Source: Solea solea (taxonomy: Eukaryota > Chordata > Actinopteri > Pleuronectiformes > Soleidae). Taken from it: a stretch of 64,000 nucleotides of DNA. A program made the translations under genes and the position numbers. Location: assembly GCF_958295425.1 (NCBI RefSeq), contig NC_081143.1, positions 22,997,281-23,061,280 of the forward strand. Direction: 5' to 3'. Below are positions 15,030 to 26,099 of the stretch, piece by piece (the first letter of the stretch is position 1; every line of letters begins with the position of its first letter). Under the pieces are notes generated by a model. That model made no database searches. It worked only from the letters and a program-made list of their open reading frames with translations, and was not told the origin of the DNA.

Positions 15030-15320
15030 ATGAAATGCCTAACACTTACACTTACCCCAACTCTAACCCTAACCCAAAACCTTGTCTTAACCCCCCAAAA
15101 GCCCTCTCTAAAGCTGTGAAGACCAGGCAGAATGTCCTCACTCTGGTCCTCACAAAGCAATACATACAACACACACACACTCAGCTATTCTTCTTAGGAC
15201 ACTACATTCACTTCCTTTCAAGCGTGAACCCTAACCGTAACCTTTCAATTCAAATCTCAGCCCTAAACGGACCAGGTTTTGGTCCGACCAAGTCAACTGG
15301 TCCCAATGTTTAAGCCAGAA
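15030..15320. repeat. CCCTAA-containing dispersed repeat
   Basis: Holds CTAACCCTAACCC (near 15063), TGGTCCTCACAAAG, a CA tract and ACCCTAACCGTAACC. A reverse relative starts at about 60551 beside GSG1L exon 1. The telomere-like motif occurs only a few times and is part of the repeat, not a telomere array. Confidence 0.45.
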
Positions 15321-15769
15321 CGAAGTCCTGCAGAGGTAACAAATACAAGCACACCCACAAAGCACAGCACGGTGGCTAAAATCCTAATACATTGAGTCAG
15401 AGCACAGCAGTGTTGGAGGAAGGTGATGTGGACAGAGGAAGGAAGTTCCAGTCATCTAACTGGACATTGTTTCTCTTCTGTTGCTATTGTCCCCGATGTA
15501 ACAGGAAGCGACGGGAACATGTGAGCGGGGTCACGTTTAACATGTGCTCTGTGTGTTTTTGCTCCATTGATTACGCAACAACTTGCCTATTCTGACCCTT
15601 TTTTGTACCTCTTATAGATTTTCTTCCGCCCAACCTTAAAATTAGCTTTAATTTTTAGTCGGATGTGACCTTTCACTGCAGGGTCAGAGGTCGGCGGACA
15701 CGCCCCCCCCCCCAATCGAATCAACATGTTGAAATAAAACACAAACAAGAGGTGCACTTTTACGTAAAG

Positions 15770-16937
15770 AAGTCTGTTTATTATTTGATATATATATCAT
15801 ATGCATTTTAATATAATAGTTCTAATACCAGTAAGTCAAAAATAATAATCATATTATATATATAGATATATAGATATATATATAGAAAACTAATCCAATA
15901 ATCTACTTTTTATTTGGACTTTAATTCCTTGTAAAAAAAAACAACAACATGGAGAAACGTATAATCTCCGCCCCAGCTTAAATATAGGCGCTTTAGGGGA
16001 GCAAAGAAGATAATACAAAAAAGAAAAAGAAAAATACACCTGAACATTGCATCTTATAGAACTAGAACATCTGTCAGCAGCTAGTAATGTTGATCATCTC
16101 GGTTTAAGACACAGGAAGTTGATTATTTTCTTTGCTAGAACATCTTTGACAAATTAGTTTTTTGTTTTGTTTTTGTTTTTTTAACGTTCAAGTTCACATG
16201 GCGGAAAAAAAGGTGTTTGCAAGGAACAAGAGACAAGATGGTGGCAATCATACAGTATGATGAGACTGGCTGGAGACCAGAGTACAGAACATTAGGTTAC
16301 ACCAGTCTTAGTGATACACTTTGGATGATGAATGTCCGAGGATGACGGGAGAGAGAGCACGGGGAAAATGGGAAGAACAGTGGGGGAGAAATGGAAGGGA
16401 GATAGAGGACGAAATAGCAAAACAGTTTAACTTGACAACAGCAGGATTTAGAAAGTTTCATTTATGTGCTTCTCCACCGGTGATCTACATTTGTAAACAG
16501 GGGGTAGCAGCACTAATAGTGCACAGTCCTTTCCATCTCCACTCACCAGCCCCCCCTCCCCTCCTCCACTCTGGGTGCTCTCCAGGAGGTAGCCGTGTCA
16601 CAGTTGGCAGGGAGAGATATCCAGTCTAATTTTAAAATGTAGCTGTGGCAGTCGTCACGACGTGTACCGACCCGACGCTAATAGAATCCTCTCAAGGAAA
16701 TCTCGTCCCCCTCAGACTCTCGATATGTCGAAACAAAAAATGGAGGCAGGCTGTTTCGGGGCTGTGGACATGGATGAGGCCATGGGCGACAGACCGCGTG
16801 GGGCCGCGGGTGGCGGCGACCAGGGGCCTTCGTCGCGCCGATCAAGGCCAGAGACGCGGGAGGGCGTCACCTCCGCGACTTCTCCTCTGTGCGAGGAGCC
16901 CGTCGTTCCCATTTGGGGTCAAGAAGAGGCATCAAAG
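15770..16937 (-). other. possible 3'-terminal exon on the minus strand
   Basis: Read on the minus strand: a good acceptor (TGTTGCTTTCTTCTAG, exon from 16937), then a GC-rich start, then about 1.1 kb of increasingly AT-rich sequence. An AATAAA is followed by a GT-rich element (CTTGTTTGTGTTTTATTTC) near 15780-15725. That is the layout of a last exon plus 3' UTR, and it lies downstream of CCDC85A on the same strand. However, none of the three reading frames after the acceptor gives a recognisable CCDC85A C-terminus, so the link is speculative. Confidence 0.25.
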
Positions 16938-17000
16938 CTAGAAGAAAGCAACAAGAGACCTGGTTTAGAACACTGTGATCAGTTTGTGTTCCGTCGTTGA
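16725..17000 (+). other. unexplained CpG-rich open frame (91 codons)
   Basis: A CpG-dense block (about 16640-16920) unlike its AT-rich surroundings. On the plus strand an ATG frame of 91 codons (MSKQKMEAGCFGAVDMDEAM ... FVFRR) follows a pyrimidine-rich AG (CCCCCTCAG). The minus strand is also open for about 66 codons. I do not recognise either product. It could be a CpG island, an exon of an unknown transcript, or part of a minus-strand 3' exon. Confidence 0.25.
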
Positions 17001-19059
17001 TGCCGGACTGACTTCATAAATCATGTGACACAAGTGAAGTTTTGGTGAAAAACTTGATCGATAATCACTTATAAGTAATCCTAAAAGGTACACAAGAAAT
17101 CATCCATCACATCAGTCACAAACTGTGTTAGAGTTTCATCCAAATCCAATTACATTTTATTTGATTAGTGACAAATCACATCATACTTTATCCACATTTT
17201 ATCACTGTTGTTATTCAACTTTAGTCTGTTTACAACTTTAACTTTATGTTATAAACACTAATTATACACTAGATTTTTTACTATCCAGCACAGTGGCAAA
17301 TGCATCTGTACACGAGGAGTGTGAAATTCAACAGTTTAATTTATCCTGAACTTCTTGTTACGAGCTCAGCCTTTGGTTTAGTTTTCTTTCAGAAAAACAT
17401 CAGAATTACAGCTCTCATTCATTAAAAAAAATCCCACTTCAACAGGATGAAATGTGGCCTTTAAGAAAAAAAGCACTTTTTTTTTTGTTGGATAATTGCC
17501 TGCAACGTGAAAAGAATCCAATTCCACAGTGCGCGGTGATCCATTAGTCAACTTTTAATATTATTCAACTGTTTCATATTCAAACTTTATCTGAATAAAA
17601 CAGGGGCTTTTTTTTGACAGCAGATATTTGACTTGGTGTCAGACGTGTGTTACTAATAACAGCTCTGTTCTATTCAAGTGTTAATTCCTTGAAGCGCTTG
17701 AATGGATATCAGCCCGCCATTAATTCATTATTTACACCCACGTTTCTTAGGTGACACATCAGGCAAACATGTCTCCTTATTCAAAGCTTATTCACGTTGC
17801 CAGGTAAGAAACTCATCTTGAAGGTCATCTCAATGAGAGTTCTGACAACAACCCATTAAATCTGCAGATGCAGATCTTTGTTCATAAATGATCCGGACGC
17901 TAAACAATCTGCTGCTGCACAAGATGTCCACGGCCCATTAAGTATTATATATAATAAATGATTTATTACAACAAATAAAGCCAATTTTTACAACATTAGC
18001 TGCGATTGTAAGAGGCACAATGTGTTGCTTTCCGTGTCGTGAATAGCTTAAAGTGAAGCGAGGCTTTTGTTGTTTTTGCAGTGAGGAGCCGAGGTGCAGC
18101 CATGGGACCTGACTTCAGTCTGCACTGCAAGCACATCCTTGTTGCTTTCCTCTGAGCTCACAAATCATTCCCTGACATAAAGTACACTTTCTTCCTCTTC
18201 TCACCTGAGTCACTGATATTTTTTTTGTATGAGGTACAGTAAGTGAGAGTGGGCGGAAACACTGCAGGCACAGGAGTGATGGGTGGAAATACTAATGTGA
18301 AGCCAAAGCCGGGAGACTGAAGTCACCGTATCTTTTAAGAGCATTCGCGACAGTGTGTGCGACTCGTGCCACTACACACTACATGGTAGTGCACATGTTC
18401 GTGGAGTCGCCGGGGGGCACAACTACCCTCTAAAGTGGGGGGGAAAGTCTTGTCTTGCAGTCATTAAATATTAACACAGCCATCTCGCCCTCCCACTGGG
18501 ACCTGAATGAAGATGTAGGATGGTGCACAGGGACAGGAAAGGGTCACCTCTAACTCTGTAGTCCTAATGTAAACCCACTGTGATTACACCTGGGCCGGAG
18601 CAAGCACATGCAAGCACATTAGTCATCTGGGGACTCGTGCATCACGCTAAGTCATTGAGTGACCCTACAATGACACAGGGTCACAATGGAAAGCATAACT
18701 ACCCACTTTTAGAACGGCTCCGCGTCTGGGTGTAAATTTCCCATTCATTTGGTTTCACTCATTGATATGTCAAAAAAATCCTTCTAAAAACAGATTTAAT
18801 ATAGATACCAGGCGGAGCAGCTTCAAGGTGAATTGTGGGAAAAAAGTCAAAGTTACAAGAGTGTGTTCCAGCAGGGTCAGAAATGAGTGATGGCTCAGGG
18901 CAAAATGCCCCTGAAATATCTGAAATGTTCCTTGAAATTTGCATGACATTGGTTTTTAGTGGCCCTGTCAAAGAGATAGACACAGTAGATGATTAACTTT
19001 GGCCAGCTAGGCACCCATAGCCCACAAAGTTATTTAAAGTGTTTGCCTATTACAAGTGT
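17001..19059. other. gene-free stretch
   Basis: AT-rich, with no exon or clear transposon recognised. Confidence 0.45.
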
Positions 19060-19285
19060 TTTCGTAATTGGTTAATCTGTCGATTATTTTCTCAATTACT
19101 CGAGTAATCGTCGGTCCATAAAATGTCAGTAAATGTTGAAAAATGTCGACCAGTGTTTGTCAAACCTGGAAATGATGATGTTCTCGAATGTCTTGTTTTT
19201 GTCCACAAACCAAAATGCTTCAGTTTTAATGATTTCTTTGTCATGTGGAGCAGAGAAACCAGAAAATATTCAAATTTAAGAAGCC
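19060..19285 (+). repeat. CGATTA-family dispersed repeat
   Basis: Contains ATCTGTCGATTATTTTCTC, GAGTAATCGTCGGTCC, TGTCAAACCTGGAAATGATG, TGTCCACAAACCAAAA and GCAGAGAAACCAGAAAATA, shared with the copies at 24103, 28905 and (reversed) 46049. Confidence 0.6.
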
Positions 19286-19289
19286 GTGT

Positions 19290-19834
19290 ATACATATGTG
19301 TATATATATATATATTTCTCTTGATTTTGTTACTCTTTATTACGACATCATGAGGGAATATTGTTTTTAAATTTATAATTTTTTGGTTTTATAAGAAATT
19401 GCTTTTTAAACAGCTGTTATTTTCTCCCCTTTTTTTCTCTAGACCGGCCCCCTCTTGACCAGCCTAGATGCTCATTGGCCCCCAGGTCATTTGAGTTTGA
19501 CACCCCTGCTGTAGAGTATCTGCCTTGCCTTGGTTAATCATGACCGCAGGTGACATGAGAACACAACACATTTGGAAAATGGCTTGAATGTAACAGATTT
19601 TAATTGGTGCACTATAGTTTTACATGTAACACACATGCAACCTCCAACCCAACAATTAAATGTAAAAAAGACTCAAGTACAAGGAAGTGCACGATTCATG
19701 CAATTTCTATTCACTCTAACGCTCTAATTAACACAAAAAAGGTGAGGGGTTCTTACCTGTCCCATAACTTGACATTTCTACAGTTGTTTGTGCAGCAGCC
19801 GGCTGATATCAAAGCTGTGACCAAGAGACAAGAG

Positions 19835-19916
<82 letters not shown>

Positions 19917-22900
19917 CGATTAGAAGAGTTTAAATTGTGTTGTTTTGATGGAGGAAGAGCGCCTCATTAATCAATAATGACAGAGCTGATGTCTGTCTGT
20001 TTAGACTGCCAAAACCAGGAAAAATGACTCATACATAAAACATGTTGATGGAGCGCAACCAGTTGTTGTTATGAGCCGGAAATATAGTGCATGTAAAAAG
20101 TGGATTGGGTTTGTTTTAGAAAATGACTGTGACACACACAGAATAGTAAATGAGGGAGTAGTTTGGCACTTCAAGTAAAGGAAATAGCTTTTTCTTTAGT
20201 GCAAGAATTCTGACGAGACAGTTGATGCTCATGCGTGCATGTTACGTATGATGTTTTTCCAGATCAACGACAGTTTATTCATCCATCAGTCGTCCATTGC
20301 AGCAGCTACAATGCGTACTTAGCACAAATATACACTTTCTTTCTAACTAGCTATTACTGGGGCAATAACTCTTGGAATACAGAAAATACATGGAACTTGT
20401 ATGCAGTTTTAAAATAACCAAGTATTCAGTGTGACCTAGGGCCCTGGCTCTCTTAAACCTGCAGTGGAACCCTAATTAATGTTATTGGTAAAACTCCTAC
20501 CATTTTATGTCAAAAAATAACTGTGTGCAATGATTCAAATAAAAACAGTCAGAGTGAGAATCATATAGAAAGTTTGTGTTTCAAGTGGCGCTACGGTTGG
20601 AGCTACTAGCATGACTTTGCTGTCCAATTACACCGCTGCCTCTGTCCCAGTATACAAGCAACAATGGAGAATTGATTTATTGAATGTACTGAGTGTGTGT
20701 GTGTGTGATTCTGTTCTGCTCCAGGGGGAAGAAACTCACCCCTTTTGGCTTGTTAGTATCAGGCAGTTTCCAGTTAAGCATGCGGCTAGTTGTTAGCATG
20801 TCAAGCATCGTTCAGAGTCTTCCTACCATCCATTTACTTCAAAAATATCCAATTAATTAAGCTGACAGAGCATAAAATCAGTCTTCTTGTCAGTCCAAAA
20901 AGTGTACAAGCTGAAATTCCACTATGTTTTTGTCACAGTTGTCTAATTCTTCTGTGTTAAATGACGGTGGGAACTGTGGGGTATGTACAGAGCATCCCAA
21001 GTCGGCTTGAGTCTAACTCTGGTCCGACAGAGCGTATGCATTATATGCAGTAGTAACTCAAAGGCTGTGCTAGACTAGTTAATGTAGAATTTCAGGCAGA
21101 CTAACATGTTTACATGTAGGGGTGGGTCAAAACCGGAAAAGAAGAGCAGGGAATTTACAGCAGGATAATGGCGGAGTTCAATACATAGACTGTATGCTGT
21201 TTGTTCTCTCTGTTGTGAATAAATAGAGAAATCCTGACGTTTTGTTTTCTTCAGTTATCATGACGTATCGCGTGATGTATTGTTTTGCAATATATTGATT
21301 ATGCCAGAATCCTTGTATTGGTATCGTGGACCATGTATCATGTATTGTATCGTGATTACCACCCCTACTTACAAAGTTCTGTTTTTTATAATGTCATATA
21401 AACATACTGATAGTGTACACTTCATTGAGTGTATACAATCTTTGACAAAATGAAAAGCAGTGACAGCAGACAAAGAGGGAAGACAGTCTTTGGTTTCATA
21501 ACTGAACAGCTTTGTTCACTGAATGTTCGGTCACGCTCTCTCAAGTACAGTTCAAGATAACATCACGTGACCTCTGGTCTCTTTGCAATGGTGTTATTTG
21601 AAAGCTATTTTTAAATAAAAATGTTTTCTCTTATAATGTGTTGGCTTTTGTAACAGTAACAAAAAAAGCTCTATCCTTCCTTCAAAACAATTCTATTATT
21701 TTCACTGGCTTCGCTCTCTGCCTCTCCTTCTCTCGCTCCACTCCACTGTTTCCTCCCCATGAGTCCATAATCGTATTTTCAGCACATTTCCTCTCCTTGG
21801 CGCACCAACATCCCACATTAAAGATTCATGACACTCTTGTGACCGCAGAGTTCTGCGAAACATTTCCGGGGGCCGCCTTCACCTCCACCTACCCCTTTCC
21901 TCACGCTGTTTGTCTTTAATGGGGGAGGAGGCAAGACGGCACTGAGAGATATGAAAACTCTTGAAAGGGTGGTAGCGATCAGCAGCTGTGGGGCATTTTC
22001 ATTTGGAGGTCAGGATGTTTGGGCTGGGATTGATTTCATGGTTAGTCCAGAGCTTATAGACCTGTTAGAGAGCAGTAAGTACACGATCACATGCATCCCG
22101 CTTCCTGCAAACACACAGACACACTAAAAGTAGACAGGATGCGTAGCTGATAGCTATTAAGCTGATTTATTTGGAGGAAGGACTTTGTCTTAACATGCTC
22201 TAATGGATCGATGCAGACATAGAGTGGTAACAGTGACACCCCTGCAGTTTGTGAATGCGGTTTATGATTGATGAAAGAGAAACAATTCCTTATCCTAACC
22301 TTTTGAAAGTCTCTTTCACAGAGAAATGAATGAACGGGTGTGCTGTTAGATGTCTGTTGCCTGCAGATGAGAACACTACTGATTATTTTGTATGGGAAAC
22401 AAAAACAAAAGTGAGCACAAATGCTTCTGTTGCTCTTCGCGTTGTACCACCCCGGTAGGAAATATTTTTGGTGGTGCATACCGACGCAGCTGCAGCAGCT
22501 TTGTATACATACCCTCCATAACTAACACACAATAAATCTCGCTTAACACACTCACAGCAACTCAGCCCAGCAACCACAACGTGCAAGGCCAAGGGCGCAT
22601 GACAGACAGCAACTGCTAATGAGATGATCTGCAAGGTCTCTATAGGTTACACGGATTTACTCATCACTTCACCTTTGTTGTTCAAACACTCACAGGTACG
22701 CGCTCGCATGCTTGGTGTATTTCCTCATTTTTAATAAATGGCTAAGATTGATTGAACCTCAGAGTCCCGAATACCCGCTGCTTATAAACTGAGCCATTTT
22801 ATATACTATAGACAGCACTCTGTGGGATTTTGAATTGGTTTTGTATTAATCTCTTTGTGTCTCTTTTATTATCTCACTACAGAGTCTTAAAAAAAAGAGA

Positions 22901-22923
22901 TTGTGGAAGCATTTTTCCATAGG
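19290..22923. other. gene-free stretch
   Basis: Contains a repeat end near 19500 (GAGTTTGACACCCCTGC), the GA tract at 19839, and a faint relative of the 9.4-kb GACTAA repeat near 21000-21120. No exon recognised. Confidence 0.45.
19839..19912. repeat. (GA)37 microsatellite
   Basis: 74 bp of pure GA, the longest perfect dinucleotide tract in the window. Confidence 0.95.
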
Positions 22924-23812
22924 TGGGGCCTACACAGCTCGACTCTACGCGCTTTGGGTCGTTTTCCGTTACTACAGTACGGTCTCAGCGTGGGCGGAGT
23001 CGTTTTTTTGTAACATCCTGAGTAATCTTAAGTTCTGTTTCCTGTTTTATTTTGAAATAATTACCATTGCCTCTTGTTTCAGTGTCTGCTTCCTGTGAAG
23101 TTTCCCTCCACTGTGATGACCTGCCCCGCCCTGATGTGTTTCACCTGTTTATTGTTATCCCTCCACCTGTGTATTTAGCCTGCATGTTTCCTGTGTCTGT
23201 TGCCAGTTTGTGTTGTTTGCTGACCAGTTAACGTCCTTGCCCTTTATTTAAGATCAGTTGCCTTAGCCTTTTGACCTCTTTTGTTGCCTTGTGTGTTTTT
23301 GGAAACCTGTTTTTCAAATACCAGTAAAAAGGCGTTTTCTTCTCTTCAAACTGAGACTGTTGTCGAGCTGTGCGTTTGAGTCCGCATTCTAGTTTTATAC
23401 ACGACACAAACTAGTGATGGACAAAGCAGTTGTTTCCGGTGTACTGAGTCATTGCAATCAGTTAATTAAAAAGATTAGTTCAGTACTTCCTGCATGACCG
23501 GAGTCACTGAATTAATATACAGCAGAATGGGTTCTGATGCGGCTCACAACCGCATCAGATGTTAGGTGTTGAGATTTTAGAAATGTCCTTGCTGGAGATT
23601 AACATATGTTTCAGGATTTTTAAGTCTTAGTCTAGAGTAACTGGATCTACAGTTCTGCATTGTTAAAATACTTTCGTGCTAACCCTAACCCGGACATCAA
23701 TCAGTGGCTGGCAGTCTGTTGACGTCACGTTTTAGTATCGGCTCAGCTCGCTCGGAACCTCACCAGAGCAGGTACTAAAAGTACCAGGTACCAGGTACTA
23801 TCACTAATGTTG
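22924..23812. mobile_element. Harbinger-like copy interrupted by another insertion
   Basis: Two halves match the family: 22924-23026 (CAGCTCGACTCTACG, GTGGGCGGAGTC) and about 23392-23812 (GACACAAACTAGTGA through TCAGTGGCTGGCAGTCTG, GACGTCACGTTTTAGTATCGG). About 365 bp of unrelated sequence separates them. Terminal repeats are decayed. Confidence 0.65.
23027..23391 (+). mobile_element. retroelement-like insertion (possible solo LTR)
   Basis: Sits inside a Harbinger-like copy and resembles the block at 13631-13860: both share CCTGTTTTATTTTGAA, CCTGCCCCGCC-like and CACCTG(T) runs. It has a TATA-like CCCTTTATTTAAGATC and ends near TTTGAGTCCGCATTC, as in some fish LTRs. Ends and duplication are not clear, so the class is uncertain. 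Confidence 0.4.
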
Positions 23813-24102
23813 TGGCAAATAAGAGAATTCTCACATGAAAGGAAGACTTATGGGGACTGGTATAAACGTAGAGGTTGTTATTTTCCTGTCATTTTAATAT
23901 CATAATGACATGTTTAAAATACAACATCATCTACTTATGCTTTAAAATAGTTTCTGTGTGTTGTCCCTGTGACAGGCTGGTCTCATGACTTGAAAGTAAC
24001 GTGGGACGGACATGTACGTAGATGAACGGACATAAGGATGATGAACGTTATACTGGGGAATTTGATGAGTTTACATTTTTAAAGAACAATTAGTTGACAG
24101 TA

Positions 24103-24370
24103 GAGCTGCAACTAACGATTATTTTCATAGTCGATTACTGTCTCGTCGTTTAATCATTTGGTCCTTAAAATGTCAGAAAACCTTAAAAAATGGTGATCTG
24201 TGTTTGTCAAACCTGGAAATGATTAACTTTTAGTGATTTATTTGTTATCCAGAGCAAAGAAATGAAGAAAATACTCACATTTAAGAAGCTTAAACAATCG
24301 GAAATCTCGTTCTAATCATGAAAAAAGCTTCGAAGGGATTAATCGATTATCAAAATAGTTGACGATTAAT
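24103..24370 (+). repeat. CGATTA-family dispersed repeat, fullest copy
   Basis: Starts GAGCTGCAACTAACGATTAT and ends AATCGATTATCAAAATAGTTG then ACGATTAAT. It gives the uninterrupted reference for the copy split by the MITE at 28934. Confidence 0.6.
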
Positions 24371-25539
24371 TAAGATTTGCTGAATGGACTTATCCCTCTT
24401 TTCCCATGAAACTGTTTTACACTCTTATTCACTGTTGCCATTGGCCCTAAAGCTAGAAAAGCTACCAAATAACAATAGCCTACTAATGCCTTCATTTAAT
24501 ATGGTCAGGTCCCTCATGTTACCCTGGTCCAGTGTGTGTCAGTGCCCTCTGTGTAACTGTGACGACACAGAATCTTGACCTCCTGCTCTTTATGTGAAAA
24601 ACAGGGCCGTGTCTAATGATGCTGTGACGGATGAAAATAAACATGCTGAGGTCCATCAGTGACATCTCAGCATTTTGTGAATGACGGCTTGGACTGACGC
24701 CAGACTCCTGAAACACATTAACGTTGCTTATAACGGTGCTGAGTGAATATGACATCAAGTGTCCTCCACACAAAGTGATCAGTAGCAGATGTGTTCCAGG
24801 TGATTTTCCAGAATAAACACATGCTGAAAGGACCTTGTCGTCGCCCTCCTTGTATGAAGGGTGGCGTCCCTCTGCTCCTGAGCTTCTCTGGGGTGAGTTT
24901 CTAGCATGGTTACAATATCTGTCTCACTGGATTGTCATTGGTGTGGATCTGACCCCACGCTCAACTGAGACTTTTCTGTACTTACAGAGAGTATAACATG
25001 AGGACAGCCAGGAGTGCACAGTGAGAAAATACACACACACACACACACACACAGCATGAAACTGTTCATGTGACAGCTGGTGGGAACAATGCGGTTTCTT
25101 GTTCAACGTGTCATGCTCACTTAGTTCCCGGCCTTTATATCAAACCTCAACTGCACAAGCACAAGAACAGTTTACTGCCTAAATGGATTTGCTGTCTCAA
25201 GGTTGGCAGTCACACACTCACAGGTCACAAGATTACAATCTGCTGTCTCATGATGAAGCAGTCTCTCGGCCACATGCTGAAATCCGGCAAAGGAAAAGTG
25301 AATTTCAACGACGGCAAGTGAAAGTCGCTCTTCTTTTGAACCCTAACCTCCGTGTGTGAGAAATCATCCGGCTCACTTGGATGCAGTTTGTTGATTTAGT
25401 TATGAACAGGGCGTTAAATGCAAAATTGGATTTTAACCGGATGTGAGAGATGTGTAGAGTGGATGGGTTTCACTGTGGGTCAGGGCAGGAGTATATAGAT
25501 AATGTGATTACGCCAGAATAATGTGGGATCTAAGCTCCC

Positions 25540-25920
25540 TTAAAGTCCACCTCTGTACATCAGAGCTCGGGTGAAAGGCTCTAAATTTCCTCACAAAGAG
25601 ATCTGTGAGATTGGTTTGGGAGAAGCTGCTCCCTCGCTGGATAAATCACTGGTACAAATAATGAACCTTTTGCCCTCTGCAGGCAGACACCAATTATTAA
25701 CCCCATAAAAATCATCATTGTATCCTTCACTTTTGGTTGTTAAAGGGTGCTGTTAACAAAATCAGACCCCGTGCAGAAGGATTCAAGGAGGCTGCAAATC
25801 AAACCGTAACAATAAAGCAGCTCGGGAAACAAAAAACAACTGTGGACAATGGCCCTGGTAATTTGTTAAAACCTGCAATCAGGGTGTTATTGATGTCTAA
25901 ATCAAGACAGAAAACACGTG
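25540..25920. promoter_or_regulatory. candidate conserved non-coding element
   Basis: Complex, non-repetitive sequence with homeodomain- and SOX-like words (CCAATTATTAACCCCAT, GGACAATGGCCC, CTGGTAATTTG). The texture is that of vertebrate conserved non-coding DNA; conservation itself cannot be tested here. Confidence 0.25.
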
Positions 25921-26099
25921 AATGTGCGGCTTTGGTCGCTCGTTTCTCAGTGCTCTCTGATCTGTCAGGCCACGCGCACACACACAAAGATACACACCTC
26001 CATTCTCTCAACTTACAGGATCAATGCAAGGTAATTTCACATGGCCATTCCCTCAGTTCTCCTAAAAATCTGCCGCATAAATAATTCAGGCTGACTGTG

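Noticed and set aside
15055..15250. Interstitial telomere array
   Set aside because: Only a few CCCTAA units, embedded in a dispersed repeat with other sequence between them.
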